From Halorussus ruber (GTDB lineage Archaea > Halobacteriota > Halobacteria > Halobacteriales > Haladaptataceae), in assembly GCF_004765785.1 (NCBI RefSeq), contig NZ_ML219768.1:1-64000 (forward strand): a stretch of DNA of 64,000 bases. The letters are read 5' to 3'. Under the pieces are notes generated by a model. It ran no database searches, was not told the origin of the DNA, and worked only from the letters and a program-made list of their open reading frames with translations. Below are positions 44,537 to 52,486 of this stretch, piece by piece. Numbering within the stretch: the first letter of the stretch is position 1; each line of letters starts with the position of its first letter. A program made the position numbers and the translations under genes.

Positions 44537-44609
44537 CGATTCCGGAAACTTCATTTCCGAGCGAAGCAGAACCGCAACCCCTACCTTCGCCCCCAAACCA
44601 CCCTAACCC

Positions 44610-45515
44610 ATGCAACTGGGAGTTATCGGACTGGGCCGGATGGGCCGCATCGTCGTGGACCGAGTACTCGACGCTGGCCACGACGTGGTAGCGTTCGACT
44701 TGGACGAGGAGGCCGTCGCCTCGGCCGCCGAAGCGGGCGCGACCCCTGCCAACTCCGTCACCGACCTCGCCGAGCGACTGGGCGACGAGAAGCGAATCTG
44801 GCTGATGGTCCCCGCCGGAGAGGCCGTGGACGCGGCGCTTGACGACCTCGAACCGCACCTGAGCGACGAGGACATCGTCGTGGACGGCGGCAACTCCTAC
44901 TTCGAGGACTCGACGCGCCGGGCCGAACAGACCCCGTCAGCGTACCTCGACTGCGGGACCTCCGGCGGTCCCGCTGGCGCGGAACTGGGCTTCTCGCTGA
45001 TGGTCGGCGGGCCGGAGTGGGCCTACGACGAGATGACCCCCGTCTTCGACGCGGTGGCGACCGGTCCCGAGGGCCACGACCGGATGGGTCCCGCGGGGTC
45101 GGGCCACTACGTCAAGATGGTTCACAACGGCGTCGAGTACGCGCTGATGCAGGCCTACGGCGAGGGCTTCGAACTGCTGGCGGAGGGCCGGTACGACCTC
45201 GACCTCGAAGCGGTCGCCCGGACGTGGAACAACGGCGCGGTCATCCGCTCGTGGTTGCTCGAACTCTGCGAGGAGGCCTTCCGCGAGGAGGGCACCGACC
45301 TCGGCGACGTGGACGACTACGTGGCCGGTGGCTCGACCGGCACGTGGACGGTTCAGGAGGCCCTCGAACAGGAGGTCCCGGTGCCGCTCATCTATCAGGC
45401 GCTGGGCGAGCGATTCGGGTCGAGAGCGCGTGAAGATGGACGCTTCTCCCGCCGACTGGCGAACCGCCTCCGGTACGGCTTCGGTCGCCACGAGGTCGCC
45501 CGCCGCGAGGAGTAG
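44610..45515 (+). CDS. gnd: 6-phosphogluconate dehydrogenase, NAD-type short form
   Basis: 301 residues. Rossmann start MQLGVIGLGRMGRIVVDRVL, substrate motif VDGGNSYFEDS, LDCGTSGGPAGAELGFSLMV and catalytic KMVHNGVEYALMQAYGEGFE. The short length fits the homodimer-forming NAD-linked GndA/YqeC-type enzymes. Oxidatively decarboxylates 6-phosphogluconate to ribulose-5-phosphate, which supplies pentoses through the oxidative pentose pathway known in haloarchaea. Confidence 0.93.
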   Translation: MQLGVIGLGRMGRIVVDRVLDAGHDVVAFDLDEEAVASAAEAGATPANSVTDLAERLGDEKRIWLMVPAGEAVDAALDDLEPHLSDEDIVVDGGNSYFEDSTRRAEQTPSAYLDCGTSGGPAGAELGFSLMVGGPEWAYDEMTPVFDAVATGPEGHDRMGPAGSGHYVKMVHNGVEYALMQAYGEGFELLAEGRYDLDLEAVARTWNNGAVIRSWLLELCEEAFREEGTDLGDVDDYVAGGSTGTWTVQEALEQEVPVPLIYQALGERFGSRAREDGRFSRRLANRLRYGFGRHEVARREE

Positions 45516-45569
45516 CGGTCGGGGGGTAGCGAGCGACGGGAAGCAGGGTATCAGATACACCACAATCCA

Positions 45570-45866
45570 CGTAGTTCGCTCGGTGAGACAGACAACGTCC
45601 TGGTGGACTGAAAGGGCGAGCGCGGTTCGCGCAACGCTTGGTCGCTTCAGCGTGGCCCTATCTGGCGCGCGCAGAACTGCGCGCGCCAGATATCCCGCTG
45701 AGCGACCGTCACGCGAGCGAAGTCTTGCCGAGCGAAGCGAGGCAACGGCTCGGAAGACGCGGTTTGTCTTCCGGTGCGAGTGTGACCTCGGAAGTCACAG
45801 CCCGCGCAGGAGCGGAGCGACGAGCAGGAATGTCTTCCGGTGGCGAACCGCGCGAGGGCTTTCGAG
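45570..45866 (+). repeat. family 1 dispersed element, copy 3
   Basis: Iteron remnant (TTCGCTCGGTGAGACAGAC) then head TGGACTGAAAGGGCGAGC. The centre is GGTCGCTTCAGCG, CCTATCTGG...CCAGATAT and CCCGCTGAGCGACC with a GCGCGCGCAG/CTGCGCGCGC hairpin. A long insertion with GGTTTGTCTTCCGG hairpins follows, then the tail CCGCGCGAGGGCTTTCGA. It sits between the gnd gene and the 45958 gene. No gene lies in 45516-45957. Confidence 0.9.
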
Positions 45867-45957
45867 ACCGTAATTCCGACTCGACCGACTTCTCGAAGCA
45901 CTCTCCGCAAACGGTCGAGGACAAAACACTTACACTTCGACTGACGATTCGTCTTCG

Positions 45958-46734
45958 ATGGCCGCTCGAAGCCCCGCGCTCGTCCTCCTCGTCCTCGGAC
46001 TGGTCCTGCTCCCCGGGCCGATGTACGGCGCTGCGTTCGACCGCCTCGACGGTCCGGAGCGCCATCGGGCGACGACGGGCTACGTGGCGACGCCGGTAAA
46101 CGCCTCGAACGACTCGGCGCTGGCCGATGGGTACGCCCACCACGTCTCCTTCCAGTCGAGCGACCTGCAATATCGCCACGTCGCCGAGGACCACCGCGCC
46201 CCGAACCGGACCCGGCGGGTCCTCGAACGCGCGGTTCGGACCGGCGAGGCGACGACCGGCGACGACGCGGTCCGGTCTGACCTCCGGAAAATTGAGCGCA
46301 ACCACACCTTCCTCACCATCGAGTACGACGAGTATTATCAATTCTCGCTGGCGGAAGGCGACGGGACGACGACGCTCCGGACGAGTCGCGCGACCGACGC
46401 CGAAATCGCCGGCGCGATTCGAGACGAAATCGTGGTCGGGTACGCCGACCTCCCGCCCGCCGAGCGCCAGACCTTCCGGAAGATTCGCAACGCGACTGAA
46501 TCGGACAGCGCCTACCGCCCGTGGTCCGACGAACCGGTTCCCGAGCAGACCCTCGTCCGGGCGAACGGGACGTACTACGAAGTCGAAGGGATGTCTCACT
46601 TCGACGATTTCGGCCCCTCCCGAGCGGTCCTGTACGGCTTCCTCGCGTCGCTTGTCGGCGTCGGGTGCCTCCTCGCGGCCGGACTATTCGCCTTCCACGC
46701 GTGGCTCTCGGGCCGGGGCGAGACGGAATCGTAG
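45958..46734 (+). CDS. membrane-anchored extracellular protein, unknown function
   Basis: 258 residues. Signal/anchor at the N-terminus (SPALVLLVLGLVLLPGPMYG), a ~190-residue outer domain, and a C-terminal helix (VLYGFLASLVGVGCLLAAGL). So both ends are in the membrane with the middle outside. The outer part has several acidic and Asn-X-Thr/Ser sites (NASN, NHTF, NATE, NGTY) that could be N-glycosylated. No family recognised. Confidence 0.72.
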   Translation: MAARSPALVLLVLGLVLLPGPMYGAAFDRLDGPERHRATTGYVATPVNASNDSALADGYAHHVSFQSSDLQYRHVAEDHRAPNRTRRVLERAVRTGEATTGDDAVRSDLRKIERNHTFLTIEYDEYYQFSLAEGDGTTTLRTSRATDAEIAGAIRDEIVVGYADLPPAERQTFRKIRNATESDSAYRPWSDEPVPEQTLVRANGTYYEVEGMSHFDDFGPSRAVLYGFLASLVGVGCLLAAGLFAFHAWLSGRGETES

Positions 46735-46882
46735 CACGGTATCTACCCGTTTAACACACTTTTCTAATTGTTCAGTATATATTTTCAGCTCTTAAATATT
46801 TATAGAGGGTTCTTGCCACGGTTCTAGCAACCGCGGCGAGCGCGGGTGGTGAGCCACTCGGAATCGCCCAGAACTCGCCGAC
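46735..46882. terminator. AT-rich convergent end region
   Basis: Between converging genes. AACACACTTTTCTAATTG, then TATATTTTCAGCTCTTAAATA, gives T-tracts on both strands suited to termination of the two genes. Confidence 0.45.
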
Positions 46883-47500
46883 TCAGCTCCGATAAATCTC
46901 CCCGCGCGGTTCGTACTCGATGGTCTCCGCTACGTCCCCGGCGACCTCCTCGCCGCAGAGTCGAGCGACGAGGTGGAGCGCCAAGTCGAGGCCCGAGGTC
47001 ACGCCGCCCGCGGTCAGCACGTCGCCGTCGTCCACCACGCGAGCGTCCACGACTTCGGCGTCGGTTCGGGCGTCCGTCTCGCGGAGGTCGTCCAGCGCGC
47101 TCTCGTGGGTGACGGCGGGCCGACCGTCGAGAATCCCGGCCTCGGCCAGCAGCATCCCGCCGGTGCAGACCGCGGCGAGTTCGACGCCGCGCTCGTGCAG
47201 TTCTGCGAGCGCGCGGGGCAGGTCGCCTTTTTCGGCCTCGGCCCACGCACTCGCCTCGGCGCGGTCGTTCCACCCGCCGCCGGGGACGAGAACGAGGTCG
47301 GGGTCCGCGTCGGCGAGGAGGCCCTCGGTCTCGATGCGGAGGCCGTGGCTGGCCGTGATTCGGTCTCGGGAGTCGAGCGTTCGGAGACTGACTTCGAGGT
47401 CGCATCCCCGGTCGGCGGCGTTCGAGAAGACCTCGTAGGGCGCGACGGCGTCGAGTTCGTCGAAGCCCTCGTAGACGACGATGGCGATTTCGGTGGGCAT
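46883..47500 (-). CDS. DJ-1/PfpI-family protein
   Basis: 205 residues from ATG 47500. Nucleophile elbow AAVCTGGMLLAEAGIL with the conserved Cys at ~108, plus VVYEGFDELDAVAPYEVF at the start and TAGGVTSGLDLALHLV near the end. The pattern is that of GATase1-like AraC-N/PfpI proteins such as isonitrile hydratase relatives. Could be a hydratase, glyoxalase or protease-like enzyme. Ends with an acidic tail. Confidence 0.88.
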   Translation of the reverse strand: MPTEIAIVVYEGFDELDAVAPYEVFSNAADRGCDLEVSLRTLDSRDRITASHGLRIETEGLLADADPDLVLVPGGGWNDRAEASAWAEAEKGDLPRALAELHERGVELAAVCTGGMLLAEAGILDGRPAVTHESALDDLRETDARTDAEVVDARVVDDGDVLTAGGVTSGLDLALHLVARLCGEEVAGDVAETIEYEPRGEIYRS

Positions 47501-47563
47501 ACTCGCTCCTCCGGAGCGTGGGGGCAAAAGGGTGGGCGCTGGTAAAGGGTGGGCGCTGGCGTC

Positions 47564-48535
47564 CTACTCCGCGGTCGCTTCGCGTTCGAGGTCGTAGGTC
47601 ACGCCAGTCAGGTCCTCCGAGACCGCCCAGAGGCGCTCGGCCCGCGCCCCGTCGTAGGAGCGTTCGCTCGACCGCTGGACCGCCGGCGTGCCCCGCATGT
47701 TCATGAATCCGCCGGGGCCGACGTACTCCCCGCCGTCGATTCCCTTCGCGGTGGCGGCGAACAGCATCGGGAGCGCGCCCATCTCTCGGGGCTGGGCGAA
47801 CAGGGCGTTCGCGGCCTTCATCGCCCAGAGCCGGGCGGTCGAACCGGCCATCTCGGGGCCTCGGCGCTGGAGGTTCGTCGCGGCGTAGCCCGGATGACAC
47901 GCCACGCTGACCACGTCATCGACGCCCGCGTCCCCGAGTCTGCGGTCGAGTTCGTAGGCGAACAGCAGGTTGGCCAGTTTGCTCTGGGCGTAGGCCTCCC
48001 ACTTGTCGTACGATTGCTTGCTCTGGAGGTCGGCGAAATCCACCTCGCCGCGCTCGTGGACCCCGCTGCTCTGAGTCACGACCCGCGACTCGCCCGGCGT
48101 CTCGGCCAATCGGTCGAGGAGACGGCCCGTCAGCGCGAAGTGCCCGAGGTGGTTGACGCCGAACTGCATCTCGAAGCCGTCTTTCGTCTCGCGCCGGGGA
48201 ATCGCCATCACCCCCGCGTTGTTGCAGAGGACGTGGAGTCCGTCGTGAGCGTCCCGGAACTCGTCGGCGAACGACCGGACCGAGTCGAGGTCCGCCAAAT
48301 CGAGTCCGGCCACTTCGAGCGACCCGCGAGGACCGCCGGAGTCGCCTCGCCGAATCCGGCGCTTGGCCTCCTCGCCCCTGTCTTCGCTCCGACAGGCCAT
48401 CACGACGTGCGCCCCTTTCCGGGCGAACGCTCGGGTGGCCTCGTATCCGAGTCCGCTGTTCGCGCCCGTCACGACGACTGTCTCGTCGTCCATCTCGGGC
48501 ATCCCCGCCGTCAACTCGCCCCCATTCCGTGCCAT
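47564..48535 (-). CDS. short-chain dehydrogenase/reductase (retinol dehydrogenase-like)
   Basis: 323 residues from ATG 48535. Cofactor motif VVVTGANSGLGYEATRAFAR, NNAGVMAIP, catalytic Ser in VTQSSGVH and Tyr/Lys in QSKLANLLFAYEL (AYAQSKLAN). SDR enzymes of this kind reduce carbonyls with NAD(P)H. Substrate unknown. On the same strand as, and 63 bases upstream of, the DJ-1 gene. Confidence 0.92.
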   Translation of the reverse strand: MARNGGELTAGMPEMDDETVVVTGANSGLGYEATRAFARKGAHVVMACRSEDRGEEAKRRIRRGDSGGPRGSLEVAGLDLADLDSVRSFADEFRDAHDGLHVLCNNAGVMAIPRRETKDGFEMQFGVNHLGHFALTGRLLDRLAETPGESRVVTQSSGVHERGEVDFADLQSKQSYDKWEAYAQSKLANLLFAYELDRRLGDAGVDDVVSVACHPGYAATNLQRRGPEMAGSTARLWAMKAANALFAQPREMGALPMLFAATAKGIDGGEYVGPGGFMNMRGTPAVQRSSERSYDGARAERLWAVSEDLTGVTYDLEREATAE

Positions 48536-48590
48536 AGTCTCGCTACGAGCGCGAGTCACTGAAAGCCATCGCCCGACGGGAGTCGTTCAA

Positions 48591-48737
48591 TTACTTTTCG
48601 CGCGCGACCACGAATCCTCGGCACTTCGGGCATATCACCACCGAGCGCTTCTCGTAGGTCGCGCCGCAGAGCGTGCAGACGTACTTCCGGCCGTCGTCGG
48701 CGCGACGCCGCTCGGCGAGTCTGCTGAAAATTCCCAT
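48591..48737 (-). CDS. small zinc-ribbon protein
   Basis: 48 residues. A basic N-terminus (IFSRLAERRRADDG) precedes CTLCGATY and CPKCRGF, two CxxC knuckles separated by 14 residues, a classical zinc ribbon. Probably a nucleic-acid or protein-binding microprotein. Ends 53 bases after the SDR start. Start chosen as the ATG that gives an intact ribbon and no extra tail. Confidence 0.75.
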   Translation of the reverse strand: MGIFSRLAERRRADDGRKYVCTLCGATYEKRSVVICPKCRGFVVAREK

Positions 48738-48875
48738 TGTAACGAAGACGCCCCCGACGCGGAAAGCGATTTCTGACGACCGGTGACCTGTCTGCCCGCT
48801 GGCGATTCTCCGGGATGTCGGCGACCGTTGTGCGGACCCGCGGGCTTTTGACCGCTCGGTCCCATCGTTCGAGCG

Positions 48876-49532
48876 ATGAGCGACGAGCGACCGCCGACCG
48901 ACCGCGAGTCGCCGGTCGGCCAGCCTGTCGTCCGCGGCGACGAGGCCGTCACGGGACAGGACGCCGAGCAGGCGAAAGCCTTCGACCCGAACGACCCAGC
49001 GAGCGTGACAGAAGCCGCCGAGACGGTGGGCCAGTTCGCGGCCAACACCGCTGGCGGCGACGACAACGTGTTCATGCTCCGCGGCGCGGCGGCCTGCGCG
49101 GCGCTCGTCCGCGGCGAAGGCTCGTACAAGGACGCCGCCGAGCGCGCCGGAGAGGACGTGACAGTCGCGTTCATCCGGAAGTGGGCGCGAGTCCACGACC
49201 TGCCCCAGTCCATCCGGCGGTACGTCGCCATGGGCCAAATCGCCCCGACCGCGGCCAAGCACATCGCCCGCGTCGGCGGCGAGGAGCGCTTCCAACTCGC
49301 GTGGGCCGTCCTCGACGGCGACCTGACGGTTCGGGAGGTCCGGTCGGTCGCCAGTTCGGTCAGCGGCGGCACGCCGGTCGAGACGGCCCTGCGCGACCAC
49401 GGCGTCACCCCCGGCGAACTCGCGCTAACGCTTCCGACCGACACCTACCGGGAACTCCGGCGGACCGCCGCGATGGAGGGCAAGGAACCGAACGAGGTTG
49501 TCGCCGAGGCGTTGGAGAGCCGTTTAGAATAA
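48876..49532 (+). CDS. haloarchaeal protein with ParB-like HTH region
   Basis: 218 residues. Middle region GSYKDAAERAGEDVTVAFIR, KWARVHDLPQSIRRYVAMGQ, IAPTAAKHIARVGGEERFQL, AWAVLDGDLTVREVRSVAS resembles the ParB/KorB helix-turn-helix and its companion helices. The C-terminal TYRELRRTAAMEGKEPNEVV looks like a ribbon-helix-helix-type tail. Probably a DNA-binding regulator conserved in haloarchaea (the DUF7119 type). No ParA gene nearby, so not evidently a partition protein. Confidence 0.78.
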   Translation: MSDERPPTDRESPVGQPVVRGDEAVTGQDAEQAKAFDPNDPASVTEAAETVGQFAANTAGGDDNVFMLRGAAACAALVRGEGSYKDAAERAGEDVTVAFIRKWARVHDLPQSIRRYVAMGQIAPTAAKHIARVGGEERFQLAWAVLDGDLTVREVRSVASSVSGGTPVETALRDHGVTPGELALTLPTDTYRELRRTAAMEGKEPNEVVAEALESRLE

Positions 49533-49546
49533 TCCGACTCGGAAGC

Positions 49547-49921
49547 TCAAACGTCGTTCTCGGTGAGAAGTTTTCGGGAGTTGTTCTCCTTCTGGTCCGT
49601 CAACCACGAAGCGATTTTATCGGCTGATTTCTGTGTAAGCACGTCCTCAATGAGTCGCTTCGACCGAGTGTCGAACTGCGTCTGTTTAGCGTTGAATTTC
49701 CGCTCGTTCTTCTTTTTGAACGTAACCCAGACGAGTGCAATGTCGTAGTCATCGCCGTCGAAATAGCCCGTGAACGCTCGTGCCCCACTTCCCTGTCGCG
49801 GACTCCACTTGAACTGCCAGAGATGGCTCTGTAGTTTCTTTGCGAAGGCGGCCTTCGGTTGCCACGCTGTCAGAAAGTCTCGTATTTGGGAATCCAGTCG
49901 ATTCGACATTCGATTATCCAT
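49547..49921 (-). CDS. AT-rich hypothetical protein
   Basis: 124 residues from ATG 49921, chosen because a TATA-like ATATATCC/CTATATTTC stretch lies about 30 bases upstream (49945-49960). Basic, Lys/Gln-rich (RSKRLIEDVLTQKSADKIAS) with aromatic strand ALVWVTFKKKNERKF. Unlike the acidic host proteins, so likely acquired. No family recognised. It converges with the ParB-like gene (15-base gap). Confidence 0.62.
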   Translation of the reverse strand: MDNRMSNRLDSQIRDFLTAWQPKAAFAKKLQSHLWQFKWSPRQGSGARAFTGYFDGDDYDIALVWVTFKKKNERKFNAKQTQFDTRSKRLIEDVLTQKSADKIASWLTDQKENNSRKLLTENDV

Positions 49922-50015
49922 GTTGTTGAGGTTGGCGAGTGCAGGTTCGAAATATAGGATATATCGACTACCCATGTACCAAAAATCGAACACCTACGAA
50001 TAATAAAATGCGGCG

Positions 50016-50144
50016 TTATTCGTCGAACTCAGCCTCAAACTCCTCTTCTGTCGGGAGTGATTCAAGTGCCTCCTCCGGCGAAACGGCTTCAGACGTATCC
50101 TCGCCGTCGTCCTCCCCGCCGTGTCCCGACTTAGGTGTAGACAT
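50016..50144 (-). CDS. 42-residue acidic microprotein
   Basis: From ATG 50144: MSTPKSGHGGEDDGEDTSEA, then VSPEEALESLPTEEEFEAEF plus two residues. About 15 acidic residues and only one Lys. The predicted helix near the C-terminus (PEEALESL) could dock a partner. Upstream of, and on the same strand as, the basic AT-rich protein at 49547, with 94 bases between. An acidic/basic pair could be partner proteins (inference). Too short for ordinary prediction. Confidence 0.5.
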   Translation of the reverse strand: MSTPKSGHGGEDDGEDTSEAVSPEEALESLPTEEEFEAEFDE

Positions 50145-50216
50145 ACGAAAAAACACTCGGCGAAGATACATAAGACTTTGTCTCGTTCTTCATCGCTATT
50201 CTGGTAGCAAGGCCGC

Positions 50217-51491
50217 TTAGCTTTCGAGGAAACGTTTCGCCGCGTCGGCCAACACCTGCCCCGCCGTCAACACGTCCTCCCAGCGAATCGTCTCGTCGGG
50301 GAAGTGGGCCTGCTCGATGCTCCCCGGCCCGAACATCACGGTCGGGATTCCGGCGTCGATGTAGTGGCGGGCGTCCGCGCCGTAGGTCGCGCCTCGGGGG
50401 TCAGTTTCGGCGAGTCCGTTCGCCTCCATCGCGCGCTGGACCGCGCCGACCACCGGCTCGTCGGCGTCGATTTCCGAAGCCTCGAACTGGACCGAGAATC
50501 GCTCGAACTCGGGGGGATGGTCGGCCAGCCACTCGTCGTCGGCGACGAGTTCGGCGAGTCGCTGGTCGAACGTCTCCTCGACCTCGGCGACGGTTTCCCC
50601 CGGCGCGACCCCGATGCGGAACTCGGCGGTCAACTCCGCCGGGACCGAGGAGGCCCAGTCGCCCGCCTCGACGCGCCCGACCACGACCGGCCACGGCACC
50701 GGGAATCGCTCGTAGAGCGGGTGTGAAATCGACTCGCCGCGCTCGGTCTCCAACTCGCGGAAGGCGCGGCGAATCTCCTCGAAGTAGGGGAGGACGTCCA
50801 CCCCGCGCCACCGGGTCGCGGCGTGGGCCGACCGTCCGGTGAGTCGGAGGCGCTTCATCAGGCTTCCCTCCGAGGCCGTGATGGGGTGCAAGTCGGTCGG
50901 TTCGGCGATGATTCCGGCGTCGCGCTCGAAGGGGTAGGGGTTCGACAGGGCCGACGCCGCCGCGCCGATGCCGCCCGCCTCCTCGCCGACGACGCTCTCG
51001 ACCACGACGCGGCCGTCGAGGCCCGAGGAGGCAGATTCGAGATGCTTCGCGGCGAAGACACAGGTTGCGAGGCCGGACTTCATGTCGGCCGCACCGCGGG
51101 CGGTGAGCGTTTCGGCTCCGGTCTCCTCGTCTTCGCCCCACGTCGGCTCGAAGGGGTCGCTCGACCACGACTCGCGCGCGACCGGCACCACGTCGACGTG
51201 CCCGTTCAGGACGAGCGTCGGTCCCTCGTCGGGGTTCCCGAATTCGAGGACGCCGCCGACGTTCGGCCGGTTTTCGACCGGAATCGCGTCGGGGTCGTCG
51301 GGAAACGAGTCGTGACCGGCCAACGCCTCGGCGTCGGCGGTCCACTCGTAGGTCTCGAACCCGAGGTCGGTCAGCCGCTCGCGGACGAACGATTGGGCGG
51401 GCGCTTCGTTCTCCTCGGTGGTGTCGAACCGCAGGAGCGACTCGGTGAATCGTCGGAGGTCGGCCTCCCACTCGCTGGCGAAGTCGTTCAT
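50217..51491 (-). CDS. M20-family metallopeptidase (ArgE/DapE-like)
   Basis: 424 residues. Metal ligands in VLNGHVDVVP, AADMKSGL, and EEAGGIGA (general-base Glu), with a dimerisation domain between ~190 and ~310 and C-terminal His in YGADARHYIDAG and metal-site IEQAHFPDE. Hydrolyses N-acyl or peptide bonds of amino-acid derivatives. Substrate not fixed: ArgE, DapE or carboxypeptidase are possible. Confidence 0.92.
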   Translation of the reverse strand: MNDFASEWEADLRRFTESLLRFDTTEENEAPAQSFVRERLTDLGFETYEWTADAEALAGHDSFPDDPDAIPVENRPNVGGVLEFGNPDEGPTLVLNGHVDVVPVARESWSSDPFEPTWGEDEETGAETLTARGAADMKSGLATCVFAAKHLESASSGLDGRVVVESVVGEEAGGIGAAASALSNPYPFERDAGIIAEPTDLHPITASEGSLMKRLRLTGRSAHAATRWRGVDVLPYFEEIRRAFRELETERGESISHPLYERFPVPWPVVVGRVEAGDWASSVPAELTAEFRIGVAPGETVAEVEETFDQRLAELVADDEWLADHPPEFERFSVQFEASEIDADEPVVGAVQRAMEANGLAETDPRGATYGADARHYIDAGIPTVMFGPGSIEQAHFPDETIRWEDVLTAGQVLADAAKRFLES

Positions 51492-51719
51492 GCGCGTTTC
51501 GACTGAGTACGCGACGGTAAAGGTTATTACTCGTCGGGGTGGGTTCTGGGTCGGGAGCCAAGACGTAAACAGACGTTCTAGAGACCTATATTTATTTCTT
51601 TAATAAATATTCTATTGTTCTAAAGGCAGATATTGATTTGTTTCGAGTCTGCTGTACAGACGGGGCTGTTCTTCTACGGTGGGAACACGACGACGGGACG
51701 CCGTCCAACAAATAGTAAA

Positions 51720-51729
51720 CGTTTAACTT
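51720..51729 (+). promoter_or_regulatory. TATA box of tRNA-Lys
   Basis: CGTTTAACTT, 25-34 bases before tRNA-Lys. The 51492-51719 stretch upstream is AT-rich near 51583-51630 (CTATATTTATTTCTTTAATA) but has no gene. Confidence 0.5.
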
Positions 51730-51753
51730 CGCCCGGTGCAATCGGTGAAGTGA

Positions 51754-51866
51754 GGGCTGGTAGCTCAGTTAGGCAGAGCGTCTGGCTTTTAGCACGATTC
51801 ACCCGGGTCTTCCGGATGGTCGTGGAAGACACCAGACGGCCAGGGGTTCAAATCCCTTCCAGCCCG
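51754..51866 (+). tRNA. tRNA-Lys (UUU) with 39-base intron
   Basis: Acceptor GGGCTGG/CCAGCCC, anticodon stem TCTGG/CCAGA, loop CTTTTA...A with anticodon TTT (51788-51790). Intron 51792-51830 starts one base 3' of the anticodon (after A37). It forms a 7-base-pair hairpin, GTCTTCC/GGAAGAC, consistent with bulge-helix-bulge splicing. Discriminator G at 51866. Haloarchaeal tRNA introns are best known in Trp, Met and Gln, so Lys is less usual. Followed by two tandem 3'-end repeat units. Confidence 0.92.
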
Positions 51867-52167
51867 CTTCTGCGACGAACGAAGTGAGGAGCGAAGCGGC
51901 TACGAGGGATTTGAATGAGGCAAGTCGCATGCCCGGACCGGCCCGAAGGACCGCACGCCCGGACCGTCTCGGCGTAGTTCAAATCCCCTCCAGCCCGCTA
52001 CCTTTTGCGACGAGCAACACGGCGAGCGCCTCGTGCGCTCGCCACTCCGCGAGTCGCAAAGTACGATTCTGGAAGGATTTGAAGTAGACGAGTCGCACGC
52101 CCGGAATGGCCCGAAGGGCCACACGTCCGGACCGTCTCGGCGTAGTTCAAATCCCTTCCAGCCCGCT
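51867..52167 (+). repeat. two tandem tRNA-Lys-linked 3'-end repeat units
   Basis: Unit 1 (51869-51999, 131 bases) has an inverted copy GGGATTTGAA (51906), the GCCCGG-hairpin core, and ends in a copy of the tRNA 3' end with one mismatch (51977-51999). Unit 2 (52000-52167, 168 bases) has hairpin A (TTTGCGAC...GTCGCAAA enclosing GGCGAGCG/CGCTCGCC), an inverted copy GGAAGGATTTGAA (52071), TGGCCC-GAA-GGGCCA, and a perfect 23-base tRNA 3' end (52145-52167 equals 51846-51868). Confidence 0.93.
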
Positions 52168-52238
52168 TTTCCATCGTTCCAATCGGTTAGACCGTGGTTT
52201 CTTTCCCTGATTTAAGCGAGAGAGGGTAGCAACAGGAA

Positions 52239-52380
52239 GCTAGCTTCAGGCTTGAGCCGAAGCGTCTCCCGCCCCGCACCGCGACCGCACCTCGTCCTCC
52301 CCAGCCTCCTCGCTCGTTTCCCTCGCTCGTCCCTCGCACGAGGAGTGCGCGCAGTTCTGTGCGCACTCCCGCGCGCCGGA
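52239..52380 (+). repeat. family 2 dispersed repeat, copy C
   Basis: Starts with a clear head, GCTAGCTTCAGGCTTGAGCC, then CGTCTCCCGCCCCGCACCGC, CCTCGTCCTCCCCAGCCTCC and the hairpin GAGTGCGCGCAG...CTGTGCGCACTC, ending GCGCGCCGG. It lies between the tRNA-Lys repeat block and the convergent RAD55-like gene. No gene is supported in 52168-52486. Confidence 0.88.
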
Positions 52381-52486
52381 CGTGAAACTCGAACTAGAAT
52401 GGACCGAAAAAGACAATCGAGCGAGAAATCCGCTTCGAGAGAATCGGCTCGGACTGTCGGCTGCCGAAAACGAATCGCTGCGACCC

